Below are positions 21,001 through 26,200 of a stretch of 64,000 nt of DNA, piece after piece. The stretch is from NCBI GenBank assembly GCA_949282555.1, contig CASDPK010000001.1, positions 1 through 64,000 of the forward strand. The letters run 5' to 3'. Source of the stretch: an uncultured Lentisphaeraceae bacterium. Its GTDB lineage: Bacteria; Verrucomicrobiota; Kiritimatiellia; RFP12; DVOR01. The notes below the pieces were generated by a model. That model was not told the origin of the DNA, searched no databases, and saw nothing but the letters and a program-made list of their open reading frames with translations. Each line of letters begins with the position of its first letter. The stretch's first letter is position 1. The position numbers were made by a program, and so were the translations under genes.

Positions 21001-22867
21001 GCACCTCCGACAGCGTGAAGCTTCCGCCCTTGGCGTTGGAGGTCGGCGCAAGATTGTTCCAGCCCGTGCCCGGCACCTGATAGGGCGCCATGCCATAGAG
21101 TGTGCCACCGGCGAGATCCGCGCCCGACGACCCACACGCGCCCAGCACAAAGCTCACGCTTCGCCCGGTCAGCCCGGGCTCGCCATAGCGCTTTGTCGTG
21201 AACGTCCGCACGGGATACAGGCCGCTCCCGGCGTCGTGGGCGTTCGTCGAGGTCGTCGAGCCCGCCCCCCAAAACGTCGAGGCCCCGTTGATGTCCCCGA
21301 AATCCTGGGCGTCAAACATCTCCCACGTCGCGTTGTCGTTGGAGACCTCCACCTTCCAGGCAATGGGGTTTCTTGGCCCATGGTCGGCCAACTCAACGCT
21401 GTAGCCGTCGAAGGCGACCGCACGGCCGAGATCCGCCGTGAAGGTGGCGTTGGCGCCGGAAGCCCAGGCCTTCTGGTTCGCGTTGTAATAGCAGACGTTT
21501 TTGTTGAAGAGGTTCCCCCAGCCGCAATCGGACGGCGTGGACGACCCCGTGACGGAAACCGTCTGCGGCGTCACGTCGCGATTGCCCAAGAGCAGGCGCA
21601 TCTCGCCGAAGGCCGGATAGTCGCCGCCGTTGTCGCGGAGTGTCGTGTACCTGAGGTAACGCCACGCCTTGCGCTCCGGCTGCCCCTCCAAGCCCGTCGC
21701 CGCCACGTTCGGGCCATACCACAGCCGCGCATTGGCGCCCAAGGCGCGGGCCGCACTTTCCGTGCCAAGGTCCCGCACATCCCACAGTTTCCACTCCTCG
21801 CCGTCCTGCGACAGCTCCACCTTCCAGGCGATGGGGTTGCGATAGCTTTGATCCGCAGTTCCCATCAAGTAACTGTCAAAGGAAATGGCACTCCCAAAAT
21901 CATAGGTGAACGACGCGGCTTCCCCTGTCTGATCACTGCGCACCCACCACTTGTTTTGGCTCCCCCACGTGCCGTCCAACAGTTTGGACAGCGCCGTGCC
22001 GTCGTCGATGCCTGCGGTGCCCGAAACCGCCGTCCCGGAGGGTGTCACGTCCCGACCGCCCGAAAGCACCCGGAACTCCGCAATCGCCACGCCATTGCCA
22101 TATTCGCCGGAGGTGGTCGGGATCCACTTCGTGAACGTCACGCGCAGATAACGCGCCGGCGTCGTCGCCAACGCCTGCGCCGCGGGGGTCGTCGAAAACC
22201 GCTCATCCCCCGCAAACGCATAGCCCGAAGTCACGGAGGTCAAGGCGACATTCCCGCCCGACTGGCACCCCCACAGCGCCTCGCGCACCGCATACGTGGA
22301 CACGCCAAACCCCACAATCTTCCCCAGCGAAACCCCATTCACCGAAGCCGAAAGCGTATCGGAGGCCGCGTCATACTCCATCAGCAACGCATAGCTCTTC
22401 TCCGCCCCCGGCGTGGCGTCATACTCCGCGCCGATGGCCGCCGGCGGCGCACTCACATTGGCGTCACCCTTCGACAGACGGAACCGCGGCGGCTTGCCGG
22501 ACTCCTTCACGAGCAAAATCGCCGCCTTCGGCTGCTGCGCCTCCGCCTGCCCCGAGCCACTCCAAAACGTGATGCCCTGCGCCACGCCCCACGAGCCTTC
22601 GTGCGAATAGTCGGCATCCGCCCTCAGCGTCATCGTCGCCCCAAGGGCAAACGACTCCCCCGCCGCCACGATCCCATTGGCGGTGTAGCGGATTGTGGCC
22701 GTCGCATGGGCTATGGCCGGCGTCTGCCAGCCCACCCAATCCTCGTGCGCCGCGTGGGCCGTGTTTGGCAACGACGCCATAAGCCCCGCCAAGGCAAGGA
22801 CAAAAAGGCCACCCGCCACGCCGACACTCGCCGACGCTCCAAAAAGCTTCCGCAAAACAGTCTTCAT
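1..22867 (-). CDS. Giant secreted beta-rich protein with discoidin-like, LamG and autotransporter-type repeats (3' end outside window)
   Basis: One frame stays open on the minus strand from ATG 22867 to the window edge, giving at least 7,622 residues with no stop. A GAGGT ribosome site lies 5 bases before ATG. The N-terminus is a signal peptide: basic MKTVLRK, a hydrophobic core, and AHA near residue 39. Two F5/8-type-C (discoidin)-like regions follow (about 235-360 and 395-535). LamG-like domains lie at about 1050-1325, 2460-2665 and 4790-5035. The rest is Gly/Thr/Val-rich beta-strand repeat, including KRGAGTLRI, KRGAGDLVI and KKGAGRVLF, which match the K-x-GAG-x-L pattern of autotransporter-associated repeats. 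A module ending AALQI recurs. It is probably a surface adhesin or glycan-binding protein. The anchoring domain (PEP-CTERM or autotransporter barrel) is not in the window. Confidence 0.9.
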   Translation of the reverse strand, partial: MKTVLRKLFGASASVGVAGGLFVLALAGLMASLPNTAHAAHEDWVGWQTPAIAHATATIRYTANGIVAAGESFALGATMTLRADADYSHEGSWGVAQGITFWSGSGQAEAQQPKAAILLVKESGKPPRFRLSKGDANVSAPPAAIGAEYDATPGAEKSYALLMEYDAASDTLSASVNGVSLGKIVGFGVSTYAVREALWGCQSGGNVALTSVTSGYAFAGDERFSTTPAAQALATTPARYLRVTFTKWIPTTSGEYGNGVAIAEFRVLSGGRDVTPSGTAVSGTAGIDDGTALSKLLDGTWGSQNKWWVRSDQTGEAASFTYDFGSAISFDSYLMGTADQSYRNPIAWKVELSQDGEEWKLWDVRDLGTESAARALGANARLWYGPNVAATGLEGQPERKAWRYLRYTTLRDNGGDYPAFGEMRLLLGNRDVTPQTVSVTGSSTPSDCGWGNLFNKNVCYYNANQKAWASGANATFTADLGRAVAFDGYSVELADHGPRNPIAWKVEVSNDNATWEMFDAQDFGDINGASTFWGAGSTTSTNAHDAGSGLYPVRTFTTKRYGEPGLTGRSVSFVLGACGSSGADLAGGTLYGMAPYQVPGTGWNNLAPTSNAKGGSFTLSEVRDNLGSTVEGASFAVNKHGEVASITVNDSSRTDTTVTSDYCLLPSGGTKMAVFKENPDGEDSFVFTGVPYKKFAVVLYLGQSGSTADGHDYVTVTKAVAPASGSGTYSTSIKYTYKDGKLTYVDGTLIPDGNNNVGIWGNPEINWSNSEGDGIMVLPNQRPDSNGAFTFRLSQKNNNGSGASWRSMFRAVSFVEQVDDWHEPLRSDRGSVGFVVASAATPEPLSAAGWYGLNRFALQGGKWNVMPLEKGKAATFDTVRDATGATVEGMSLESAAINGNIWDTNVTVTEAILPALAEKTPRPENVARFTVKGVPYRKYTVLVYATHMNTTHVGAGGHTGRTATKPVKFTTADGTEKSYTYDNAGNLIEGTGDWGRYGNYVSSVGLEGIGVMRIPGVTGETFTVEAGGDSTHCQIQGLQIVEEKEADRIAREGVRMLHRFDFEDTMTVSGKTRVAPVDKGAGGRAFPVITDMGSKDTLPGEGRFGSGGLVSSKGTATLSANSDGLRLRNQMGLGCGAEKGFTLSAFLKNVESADGKGPFSITLGKVKEADGKSFTVQFQKWGSSPSFTLGGFWAGSTNELSATWKTTTQAPPFPVGQWGHYAVTVRPLATSEKANDGEPCVTLDFFYNGQRYGTCVFDGNRGSNKVSMRDMALKEVIVGRSRRSTTPSDANNNLDPSKEANPKTVYLDEVALFDRVISDEGIAWLSSHEAAVPPSETAMTEWGAIPTAHASVNQGTWKGFQVRFSGSGVRHVGALAPTVLPETAELRGATVRWHDGGAVNVGVRRLVLVDAEGKVAAVSEMTQTFARANNHCSTTFPFPEGTEVDFAEDYAGYFIGDHALEVGEAFDESLIISARYGSFDGNTGEDSGFYVIGSNGAIQATDSPQITFTFYTPPSDVTLVDGAAINVNIARADNRLSADGEYGLVPFLGSAWNNLVFTSTNINWSGERQDSEGNTVTIGIHGRGTDANFGDGADALLRDTLLDTGADTTTPWVSLSGIPYETYDVYVYMTASMWNRNGSVVLNDDTSAYYYMAEGQETASVASENTGWGNPQQETPELGVNVIRIAGISGETLKICPQRHDGNRFRASIAAVQIVERKEAQAQSWTGTIERDVADASLTVTSTDGSQTAKLSELGAADSVTLTVEADATLMVTVPHALASLSFDGTGTVTLSGHTLQVKGVSVSSGTLVLKDACLQTESLEIGGEGTLAFAAGTLTTVDALVTGAGRVQVLAGADMTLTNTANAYIGGTEVLGALRWGGEGSLGTGAVTVSKGGLFDLNGFACAQAVTLDGGALSNSQPPKDALLVGGISFNAGSEGSQYRIPDATVEGLLPQAGALWHQVTTTTGTVDLNAYAIADATSATSIAVSGGDVQVAWSGNHWTNGTVVSNAGSHAFLKSYLDDAGGPSTVTLTVPEVIAKEGYDLYLYSAGDGGNSSRFSARGIVADGAAETFATYLNGTLTVGTNRSGWGSHTYAASNGLAEGQNVMVLRGRDETSLKVNLWNHNGRGPLAALQVGLRRVVYSGSLTLRNGGGTLLGSDMRVLRLDGATIAGTGALDTQGAVVIGGTAFGTRQLFVTSGTLTIDPENDLTQTELAIAKDATVRAGGALGAFTLSGFSGEGNVELGDVGELTLTSTYANAVHNGALSGGAEGMLLTKQGALRQVLATLPQEARVVVAAGTLDVTTAGPVDDFRLTGGILSAAAGAFAPAYTEMTMGSVELTLAGAADEAKPAMVAADDATVANFTLKEGGIVRYDTRSDLSKYFPKGFIPQRATPYKVRLGVDLADELSFPYTFQVLGATASATFEVLGADGQPAPEGSWGASGNTITLNDPSAIVSDAAELPAPKYHWAFDGNLNAAADATEQMGLTGENSVAYEASENGQALNHGTPYGSATLDAGNWTLTAYVSLREMEDEATLLTVGNVQTMGSLMVTRGTGNAVAVWERTASEAPAWTKLLEAHVTGSQGWHFLAVSRSRKYVKLYVDGELCGSAEPTNLIAVSGFQVGRGFGGGTNGHPSADWLASPGAVDDVALYGAVLREGQLAQAMAKTASLWRWHEADTAEGMLDPARPDWTDVLGNMGTYPGDGYVATNMTALTTLTVAADATAIAEGADAKGFAAKELRLSGADLSHRLSAPLEEAVVKKPAGVGRWIVENALTLDLSDAQAALAAHWLSGGGDVKVADGDWLGERTVRNAPEGFDPGLSQKEDGLYLSRIAEGDPAWEWGISVDTVWDALGSATLYGIEGYQVEGKQWNSVSGTDATLTTLKRHDGMTVTGASMTFRTQGGSWYRSYYRDLMMKGYSNGPVRVTFSGLPAGKYEVVVYGSSSSNRPNSPVRIIDADGSTFYTYVDGTLTASAEVPAAGWGQSNYDTVTNGQRFGVSVLKAPATVGADGSLIFEMTDSDDPAAGPGLDWQMPSGANVLSGLGGLQIFRVPDAATEVYMRTVSGDGEWEAEGAWTNASTGATVAAPPVGSTVVITMEGDAVLTVGQDALSLKSMRLFGEGTLALRYDASAWMTEDDYLNIPMGGMDVTLLSAQHDSERVRVWIDGLRYGALAQVTQTDNGATARISLPDSLYPEYGLISVNFWDSTNKVAGGGKINLSGTGTSGYTGYNAKLAYWAQNDGETSGSIDLKSVPFDQRLTDGAEVTTLPGALTWTAYSTWSFNSEKGLLSGFLNDRPLGNTTGKNANLTVDVPDGWGRYTAIIYGSVNSGDLQFTPRKVNGAWYTYADGALSKMETPDDPNDGEWTPGTEGLWGSNATRHDFVEGENLMIVPGLSGDFSLEWYVTFSGTNLQNRGPVAALQLAQEPTPSLALADAWYARLNGTVAWGDIAWTDGDGVTKEGTPGATATVVLTLEGDATVDASAEAAPAPLTSMQVFGNGHAVRFIGRDRLQVGQWAFLNDATLALGAADETVPEAAEALPRRVRYDYAHEGDYTTTTEYETEFAAGFAGAITPNGGVAEFSGGEVTLSSMNPSATETALRLSGDVRVQMSAFAIGQAEVTLRDKAAVVAERLVGSDGGAGRQSRLTMEDDSMLTVTGSTNPTTSSNTASFLLAHWNGTTNVALRDNANLIAEKAVLAFALDGAVGSFDVEDNATVRVYGLDVYRSGDPVPVNLRGGRVLVGERGLAHRENRQMAFTFDGGAFGAWQDVTLGADAAAAVASVTGNPVFEGLGEAELTLARPEPFASENVGRMTFRSGTVRLSGSAFSALPALETAGGDLILSCTATTPRLRLNGGTVGLEGGFLTASAIEPAATTLVRVPLRERLSEGGYLSLPTGTRLPNLSRVTFELALDPNRPDSESILPQVPLVLGSYSEGDTAKVGGVSVSNNANGALSDWEAVLVDGDAGPGLYVSLEGNEVLRQYTAELRPETAYDLPQSTANGWPFVVFNGNGANSLLGLPEGGLALAHATFTGSGPIRIVARGTEPHTILRGVGYTFSTDVTFDLSAWQAAFPELIAGAVRDVPASVCLVSGGVVKAPASVQLSADWGEGASLPQGFVGSVETTADGVYYVVRADRRARTISANFATAAQPLTAPPSVTGVYGVPVSAWNDMVGAFSSSSLRIADVGGGWTAPAVSAEGLTTQLLAYGTQTGTLADAAEPLLRAWLSDSAAQTVRITNIPFKRWRLALIFSNDLAGAEWSAITVNGTRYAMDAEGYVRRDVLPYGDRIPGDEAWGSTDLTQASEAILLGHNALVTDARTDSEITFELPAFLYDRRYAGLAALQLIEAPDATDASESLAFACTIPEEGDVFELDDLTLSGGDGLGKWVNGADNVLTITCDRAVTLSLPESFEAARIVCEGSGWLTLNGANGGGVAIGALNAARLANLTVGFPMLGVSFTPAEATSRFEGPFDNAGKEYLITRGATLALGAESGITTNYDGVSSPLITISADSVGTLRRDYPITQSSTVNATNLTFAFGNADITVGTDNSDYDYLVEEGDEIRHPNKYHLMDKTGTWTYTQTGGRAVFNSSSGDQDGMLIFNGYAIANSHGTINISGGRLETGGINAWKSGAIVDLTLSGEGTLALGGGGLRAQSAENTLNLTLREKGTLEATATTLGKGGSGTVQATMEGGRLTTEQAEATFTLPMAFIASSDSPTEVAPAALSTVTLSGANSGSGAIAVTQGTLAVSNAQSLGSAAVMVKSGATFEARGFRGGASAAGFGNGEAWDKDVLAQGLNVYWPLDGAGAAAAGTLNLELGTGAYGDGVFGLGFAEGASFCKETVNAGIAAPLQPGTGDFTHAFWMRTGTEVSNWPDRDVVANAGKTEEYLRNFICHGVSYWTGGSVPQRGWGIALRQTGALVLDVRGGDKISNTECAQIVRAETAPVFGTAAAWHHIAWTRQGTILTLYVDGKGVATAALPAGMDIAVTPASVGDQWYREFSLTRHNDCSLLAGEGIDDMAMWSRALSAAEVSALAKANLPLGTMLEQGPDEGGGDLGDAVSGHVTFESGSICSATTSMTPELPYTARIATTIAFPAGKEAVTFMLNGEIFDSAKVEVFESTGAVTFTEEARLPIEAVTWGADVPSGVWKRGTSGPWADGKIFNDGAAVTFGDVLAGTTDRAQVTVEGAVRPGSMAFTAVDKYDFLQGTSTSYIDLSSVGATVPLGAGQTFDVPLFTAQTKVTLDGVSSALRLVGVRSDGGRTASLVGSGGHNASGNTHGVWHPDGMGDMTLSPHAGETQLLSPFGTHVAGDGIITVRGQTAPDGSVSGGTVRFGGNTPGTNWNGSFKGSFAIRDGATLDFANTRAYGESGDEWAYFCTWANDARQPLWDNGAVGFELTNGATLRFSACRGVLGGWSQRSRASLIQSEPIVIGKDSRVEYRYLSSSNGQQYTPYGFRMNGDGATLYIGDGDSSGKNVSYRGLFMARGASVIVAGVGEPGDPSDPKTDTAADPVTGEPVNPETYGKLTEGITAFIDAEDGTGFVRWSNGIGTVEDTGVNLVVGTNSLLRVRSGLDYGASARSPETAFVKKGAGRVLFETPIVWVKTIIRVEEGTMGGTTEFSSEDTGAETMVTVGDGAGIEAGLSIPTLSFGREATLFLDPTGATLLRTGRVMFASGGRYLVETLPGIGEIPDAVGLAPIKVMAWDSAALAGSAVFQPGESLLEKGYGIEVRDDGLYVMRRSVYVRHLDPTGAMAKPTSYTLAWYAESSWYREGEDPMALHDYDPSDSEAVSVCFVVPDSWVSDGTTVPMTLLLGKEVSFASVRFVAESDFAVNGSDATPLRPGTVYYRYDLSQSPMPGPGETRSFTWVPSLVIETPAGSTAQTLAYVTVSDLPGYTVSVSERTVVVYTAASQPVLNVNFTARSTGDPSWIGSETEPCGVVPFAGVYWNNASPVDLISSQGSYSAFSHRATLFGVEADEEGRAPTAEVTYVGKDPVTVASRRGSGNAGLAAGFLPGNKDEQLPTALLTSANMDAGLAISGGWRVRVDAIPFESYDLYLIFAGAEDREMTYSPVYVKVGTGKWHAYGNVNGWTAPVWRNDLWQGEGGLVEGGFVTGSNAMHLRIESTSGAGIEIASIDYGNSDAGNVGLAALQIIRCDDGAAFHRVGAGKWSDALGWQRYLSDGAVTGAWQDATDALPRPAMLPTVSSLMVDRAVTAPYLRMEGSANLSGTAGAINAPSLDLSEMSANAVVTFANDVFAEPPMVHLAPEITLSVPEGGLGTTVTNDWRWLCDEKISGTSPTSATLHKRGAGDLVIARKYEGQVRIDDGTLWLSTATDGAYTRSAQISGDGVFGKVGAGDLEIPWNALRTTGAAGVLARAKEGVLYLNADNGELPAGQTVEAIENGTVLFQLHSGNQRRPFNKGIIRAAAGGRFILRGATNLFAEGENRPRVVLEDGIFQNEVGGETDYHLYSITTRGNSAFYFSGNGNNGWRRKSMTLWGEDTLTVESGTLAIWSNNHGANNCLSFPNKSGGNGFTIKKGATVYSEYPIQPTTDNANRILHIYGGGTLVQTKRISGNSVISGGYTTDACRIHDGSTLRWNLGGDSQVGYPSDWDFDVTIETGSRMDGAGRLQMTDVVVEEGGTLSSGLPSNVAWLPTDHKWYGSVPDRFKGEPSDSIRKLRIDRTVDFKDGAILEVNLANPNALDVDGQVTFQQTLTVRLTNLPATLTEARQLTDFAMAPIGSPKITCSEAIALGSEVVLRDGNLWLEPTFGGYVWGDQDGNWGDATWSITDDAGTRTDIIPYEKDASSEEAPTARVVASTKDVALAVDKPDLPTVPEDGIFWGNQALVLSAEAGRTLALTQGSSDPAQKPNGLSVATSLWKIGAGTVRAQVPLCFANLASSGNLHVSAGTLELALPFSKEDADSTYPNKNQLPTGFSAEIAEDAELRFAFGGAAATEDALGFNPVEQTLAGPVTGAGTVALAPSNANAKVTLLGTEDSDLDYDVRSGTLRLAGNIGKSVHSARRVATVAAGARLELAAEGALGWTTNRVIRLEAAPVSGDGTSVGARVSAESDARVRGRVEVSRVASAGADEACVATLGSSRGSMDGDLALEVPEGTELQLAGSWLTPSDATGGALAKRGAGTLRILGEFGPNLPMTVASGAVIVGDGTSYGVANISAVNNNYSTTADWTVMKGARLEFADTLACQLNGGTLTLASGGELTLAFPTRMTFSSAVTFEDGAVVRVGAGMRTIAPMAIGGEVALQGLVTIDLDALDPETFGQGSGNVSYPIFEFGRTPTGSGSFVLGGKKLVDWARAGWTLRYSGNQLLLESFGGDAGYYAWEGKTAEDTWASSVWVKRGEDTPQAWPDAMTGEQPAAFFADRDHNGDEIPAAARKVDWQLAAQTLAALRVDNDKPGEGDTEASHDYELTAKGATSPQLTVAGDFLKTGSASLTVRRPVSFGVDGALRLLGGTTVFSSTLASAGGMFTKPVTLAGDAELVFEGTSGWTLSGLIDGDGTGRIRKRYGTSGVGVSGLLTLASDLSAVTSIDAEDGTVALSAADAFDVAPAITLGETATLSQSGAFTVAGDVRMSVNAEADAESGAPIAPKGTFQWAATAATDSARVPRLAASAGQI

Positions 22868-22890
22868 TGCGTACCTCATATCACATCATT

Positions 22891-22918
22891 AGTTTATCAA
22901 ATCCGACACCGCACGCAA
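22891..22918 (-). promoter_or_regulatory. Probable promoter of the giant surface-protein gene
   Basis: On the minus strand TTGCGT (22918-22913), a 16-base spacer and TAAACT (22896-22891) precede the ATG at 22867. This leaves a leader of about 17-20 bases that contains the ribosome site. The match to sigma-70 consensus is moderate. Confidence 0.5.
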
Positions 22919-22936
22919 ACCTTTTTGAATCGTCCA

Positions 22937-23098
22937 CAATGGTGTGGAGATGGCAACAATAATTTGCCCGACCGTATCGATGGCTCGTACACCTTCAAAG
23001 ACTTCCAATATTCCACCACGCTCCTCCCCGAGCCGACGGCGCTGGCGCTCCTTGCGCTTGGCGTGGCGGGACTGGCGTTGCGCCGCCGCGTGGCGTGA
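22937..23098 (+). pseudogene. C-terminal remnant of a PEP-CTERM surface-protein gene
   Basis: The plus frame ending with TGA at 23096-23098 encodes a perfect PEP-CTERM-type tail: LLPEPTALALLALG, a further hydrophobic stretch, then ALRRRVA. It is nearly identical to the tails of the two PEP-CTERM genes at 49.7-51.6 kb. Only about 50 residues upstream look protein-like (IDGSYTFKDFQYSTTLLPEP). There is no ATG or ribosome site in frame, and the frame then runs antisense into the start of the giant gene. I read it as the 3' end of a gene whose 5' part was lost, perhaps when the giant locus arrived. A short TTG-started gene cannot be excluded. Confidence 0.6.
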
Positions 23099-23117
23099 GC
23101 CCTCGCTGTGAGGATAC

Positions 23118-23148
23118 AAAAAAAGCCGCCCGCAAGGGCGGCTTTTTT
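23118..23148. terminator. Bidirectional intrinsic terminator
   Basis: GCCGCCC-GCAA-GGGCGGC is flanked by a run of A on the left and T on the right, so it can stop transcription from either side. It lies between the PEP-CTERM remnant and the convergent GH20 gene. Confidence 0.9.
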
Positions 23149-23223
23149 GCCTTTGGGCAGGGCAACAATGCGGCGCGGTTTGGTCGCCGCGCACCGTGGA
23201 AGGTGCGCCGCGATGGAGGATGC

Positions 23224-26200
23224 TTACTTGCGCAACGTCTTCACCCGCTCGGGGGTGGCGGCGAAGTCGTAGAGGCGCAAGCCGTCGATCTGGCCCTTGA
23301 AGGCCTTGGTCTGGCTGCCAATGCGCATGAGGGGCGTGACCAACGAGGCCCACTTCCCGACCCATTTCTTGTTGTCCGCGCTGCGCACGCGCTCCAGCGT
23401 CTGCACCTTCTCGCCGTTGACGTACAAGGTGGTCTTGGTGAACTGCATCACGAGCGTGATGCGCACCCACTCGCCCTTGGGCAACGCATAGTCGAAGGTG
23501 TAGTCGCGGGCTTCGCGGGAGAAGCCCAGCTTGCCGGTCCGCGCCTGCACCGCCGAGATCTTGCCAATCTCGGATTCGAACAGAATCTGCTCATCGTCGC
23601 CGCTGTTGGCATCGCGCTTGACCCAGAAGTCCAACGTGGTGTCCACGCCCTTGTCGGTCAGCGGCGTCTTCACATAACTGGCGCCGCCCTTCAAGGAGAG
23701 GGCCGTGCCGTCGTGCCCCTGCTCATAGGCCACGTTCTCGCCCTCGGAGAGCAGGTTGTAACCGTTCTTCGAGCCATCCCGCGTCGTGGCCCCCGCGTCA
23801 AAGTCGTAGGCCAAGACGAGTTCGTCCTTGGTCTCCACCTTATAGGTGGGATTGGTGTTGGGGGCGTAGCCCACCTGCTTGACGATGGCTTCCAGCTCCG
23901 GAAGGGTGTTGTCCTTGCCGTCGCCCCACGTCTTGGCCGCCATGACGGGCAGGGCGTGGAAGAGACGGTCGAACGACTCCAAGTCCGCCGTGCCGTTGTC
24001 GGTGCCGCCCGTGCAGTCGTTCCACAGCGCATAGGCGGCGCCCAAGATCTGCGGATCGCCCGCGGGCACCTTGAAGGAGCGGTAGATGTTGCTGGGGTCG
24101 AACTTGGTGTAGAGGTAGGATTTGTCCAGATAGTCGTAGTAATAGCCGGCGCCGGGCACGATGTAGGTCTCGCCGTCGTTGATGTTGATCATCTGATAAC
24201 CCAGGTCATACATTGCCTTGGCGTTGGCGTAGCCGATGTACCACATGTAGAGCTGCACCCCCTCCACCTGCACGGGCGTGGTGCCGTGGTTCTCGGTCTG
24301 AGACCCCCACGCACGGGGCGTGTGGCCCTTCTTCAGCACATATTTGAGCAGGGTGTCCTGATACTTGCGGAAGGCCTCCTTCTCGGCCTGACCGCCGCCC
24401 TTGTATTCGTCGGTGCCGATGTTGATGACGGCATCCTTGAGGAAGACGGGGTTCTCGCCGTCCAGATACTCGTCAAAGACGCTCTGGACGAAGGGGGCCG
24501 AACCGGGATTCTGAACGTCCAAATACTCCTTCTTGCCGGGGCGGGCCAAGTCGGGGCGGGCCTCGGTGAAGGGCAACGCATGGCCGGGGCTGTCAAACTC
24601 CGGCACCACCTTCACGCCCTGCTCCCGGGCCTCCAGCTGGAACTGGCGGAAGGCCTCCTTGGTGTAATACATGCCCTCGGGGTTGGTCAGGTTGGGCACC
24701 TTCGACTCCAAGGGGAACCCGCCGAAGGAGAGGTCGAAGGTGTTGTCGGTGAGGTGAAGGCCGAAGTCGTTCATCTTGTACCACGCCATCTGCGAGGCCC
24801 AGCTCTTCAGGAAGTGCAGGGGCACAAACCGCCGCCCCACGTCAAGGCTCAGACCGCGCACCTTGTATTTGGGATAATCCCGCACGTCGCCCCGGGGAAT
24901 CGTGCCCCCCGTCTGCTTGAGGATTTGGAGGATGGTGCGGGTGGACCAAAAGGCGCCGGTCGGGTGGCTGGCCTCAATCGTCACGGCCTCCCCGATGTGC
25001 ATCTCGTACGTTTCCTCATCGAACGGGAGATCGCTGGCCACGAAGAGGAAGTCGCCGGCGGCAGGCTTGCTCCCCCGCGCCACGGCGATGGGCTTGCCCA
25101 CAATGTCCTGATAATCCTTGGCAAAACGGTTCGCCACCGTGAGGTACGCATCGCCCAATGCGGGGGACACCCAAATGCGGGCGCCATCCCGAACCGAAAA
25201 GGCGCCGGTGGCGCCATACCACTGCTGCAATTCGGGGATGACCTTGGGCTTCTTGTTGATGGACGTGCCGGCCTCATGCAGACCGGGCACCGTCACGTTC
25301 ACTTCGTGCAACTGGTAATTGTCGGGGCGGTTCTTGCTTTCCAGACGGAAGCCCACCGCCACGGTGGTGTCCACGAGGGGACGGATGATGTTGCGCTCCG
25401 CGTCGATGACCTGCTCGTAGTCCGTGCCGCGATAGGTGACGGCGATGGATTTGGGGAAGCGCTCGGGCAGGGCCAAGCGCGTGTCCTCCTTGCCGACCGC
25501 GATCCCATCCAGCATCCGCTTGGCCAAATCGAACGCATTGACGAAGTCGAGATCCTGGAAGAGCGCGAATTCGCTCACGGCGCCCGCACCCTCCAGCGTC
25601 ACCCGGATATAACGCTGGTTGTGGCTCAGCTCCAGCGTCACCTCCGTGGACGCCTCCGGCGCCTCGCGGGCGACATACGCGCGCTCCCACCGCTTGCCGT
25701 CGTTGGAGACCTCCACGCGGTAAGGGGCGGCCTTCGCCCACTCCATGCGATAGCGGTTGTACTTCAAGGACGCGCCCAAATCCACGGTGAAGGCATCGCC
25801 GCGGACGCCCTGCCACGCCGTCTCCCGCTTGTCGTCGATGACCGCCGCGGCATCCGCGCCGTTGGAGGCGCTCACCGCCTTGTGGGTGGTCTTGTCGGTG
25901 CCGCTCACATGGGGGGCGTAAATCTCCACTTCATACAGGGACACGCTGGGATAGGCGCCCTCTTTGAGCTTATCGACGACCACCTTCACATAACGGGCCG
26001 TCACCGGTGCCTCCAGCGTGACCCGGTCGGACACGGGGTGCCCCTCCGCCACCTTCTTGGAGGCAAAGGCCGTGGCCCACGCGGCGCCATTGTCCGAAAG
26101 CTCAATGTGATACGCCTCCACCACCGGCTGCTCCCACTCCAGCTGGAGGATCTGGAAGGTCTGAGGCCGGCACAAATCAACCTGCACCCATCCCGGAGCA

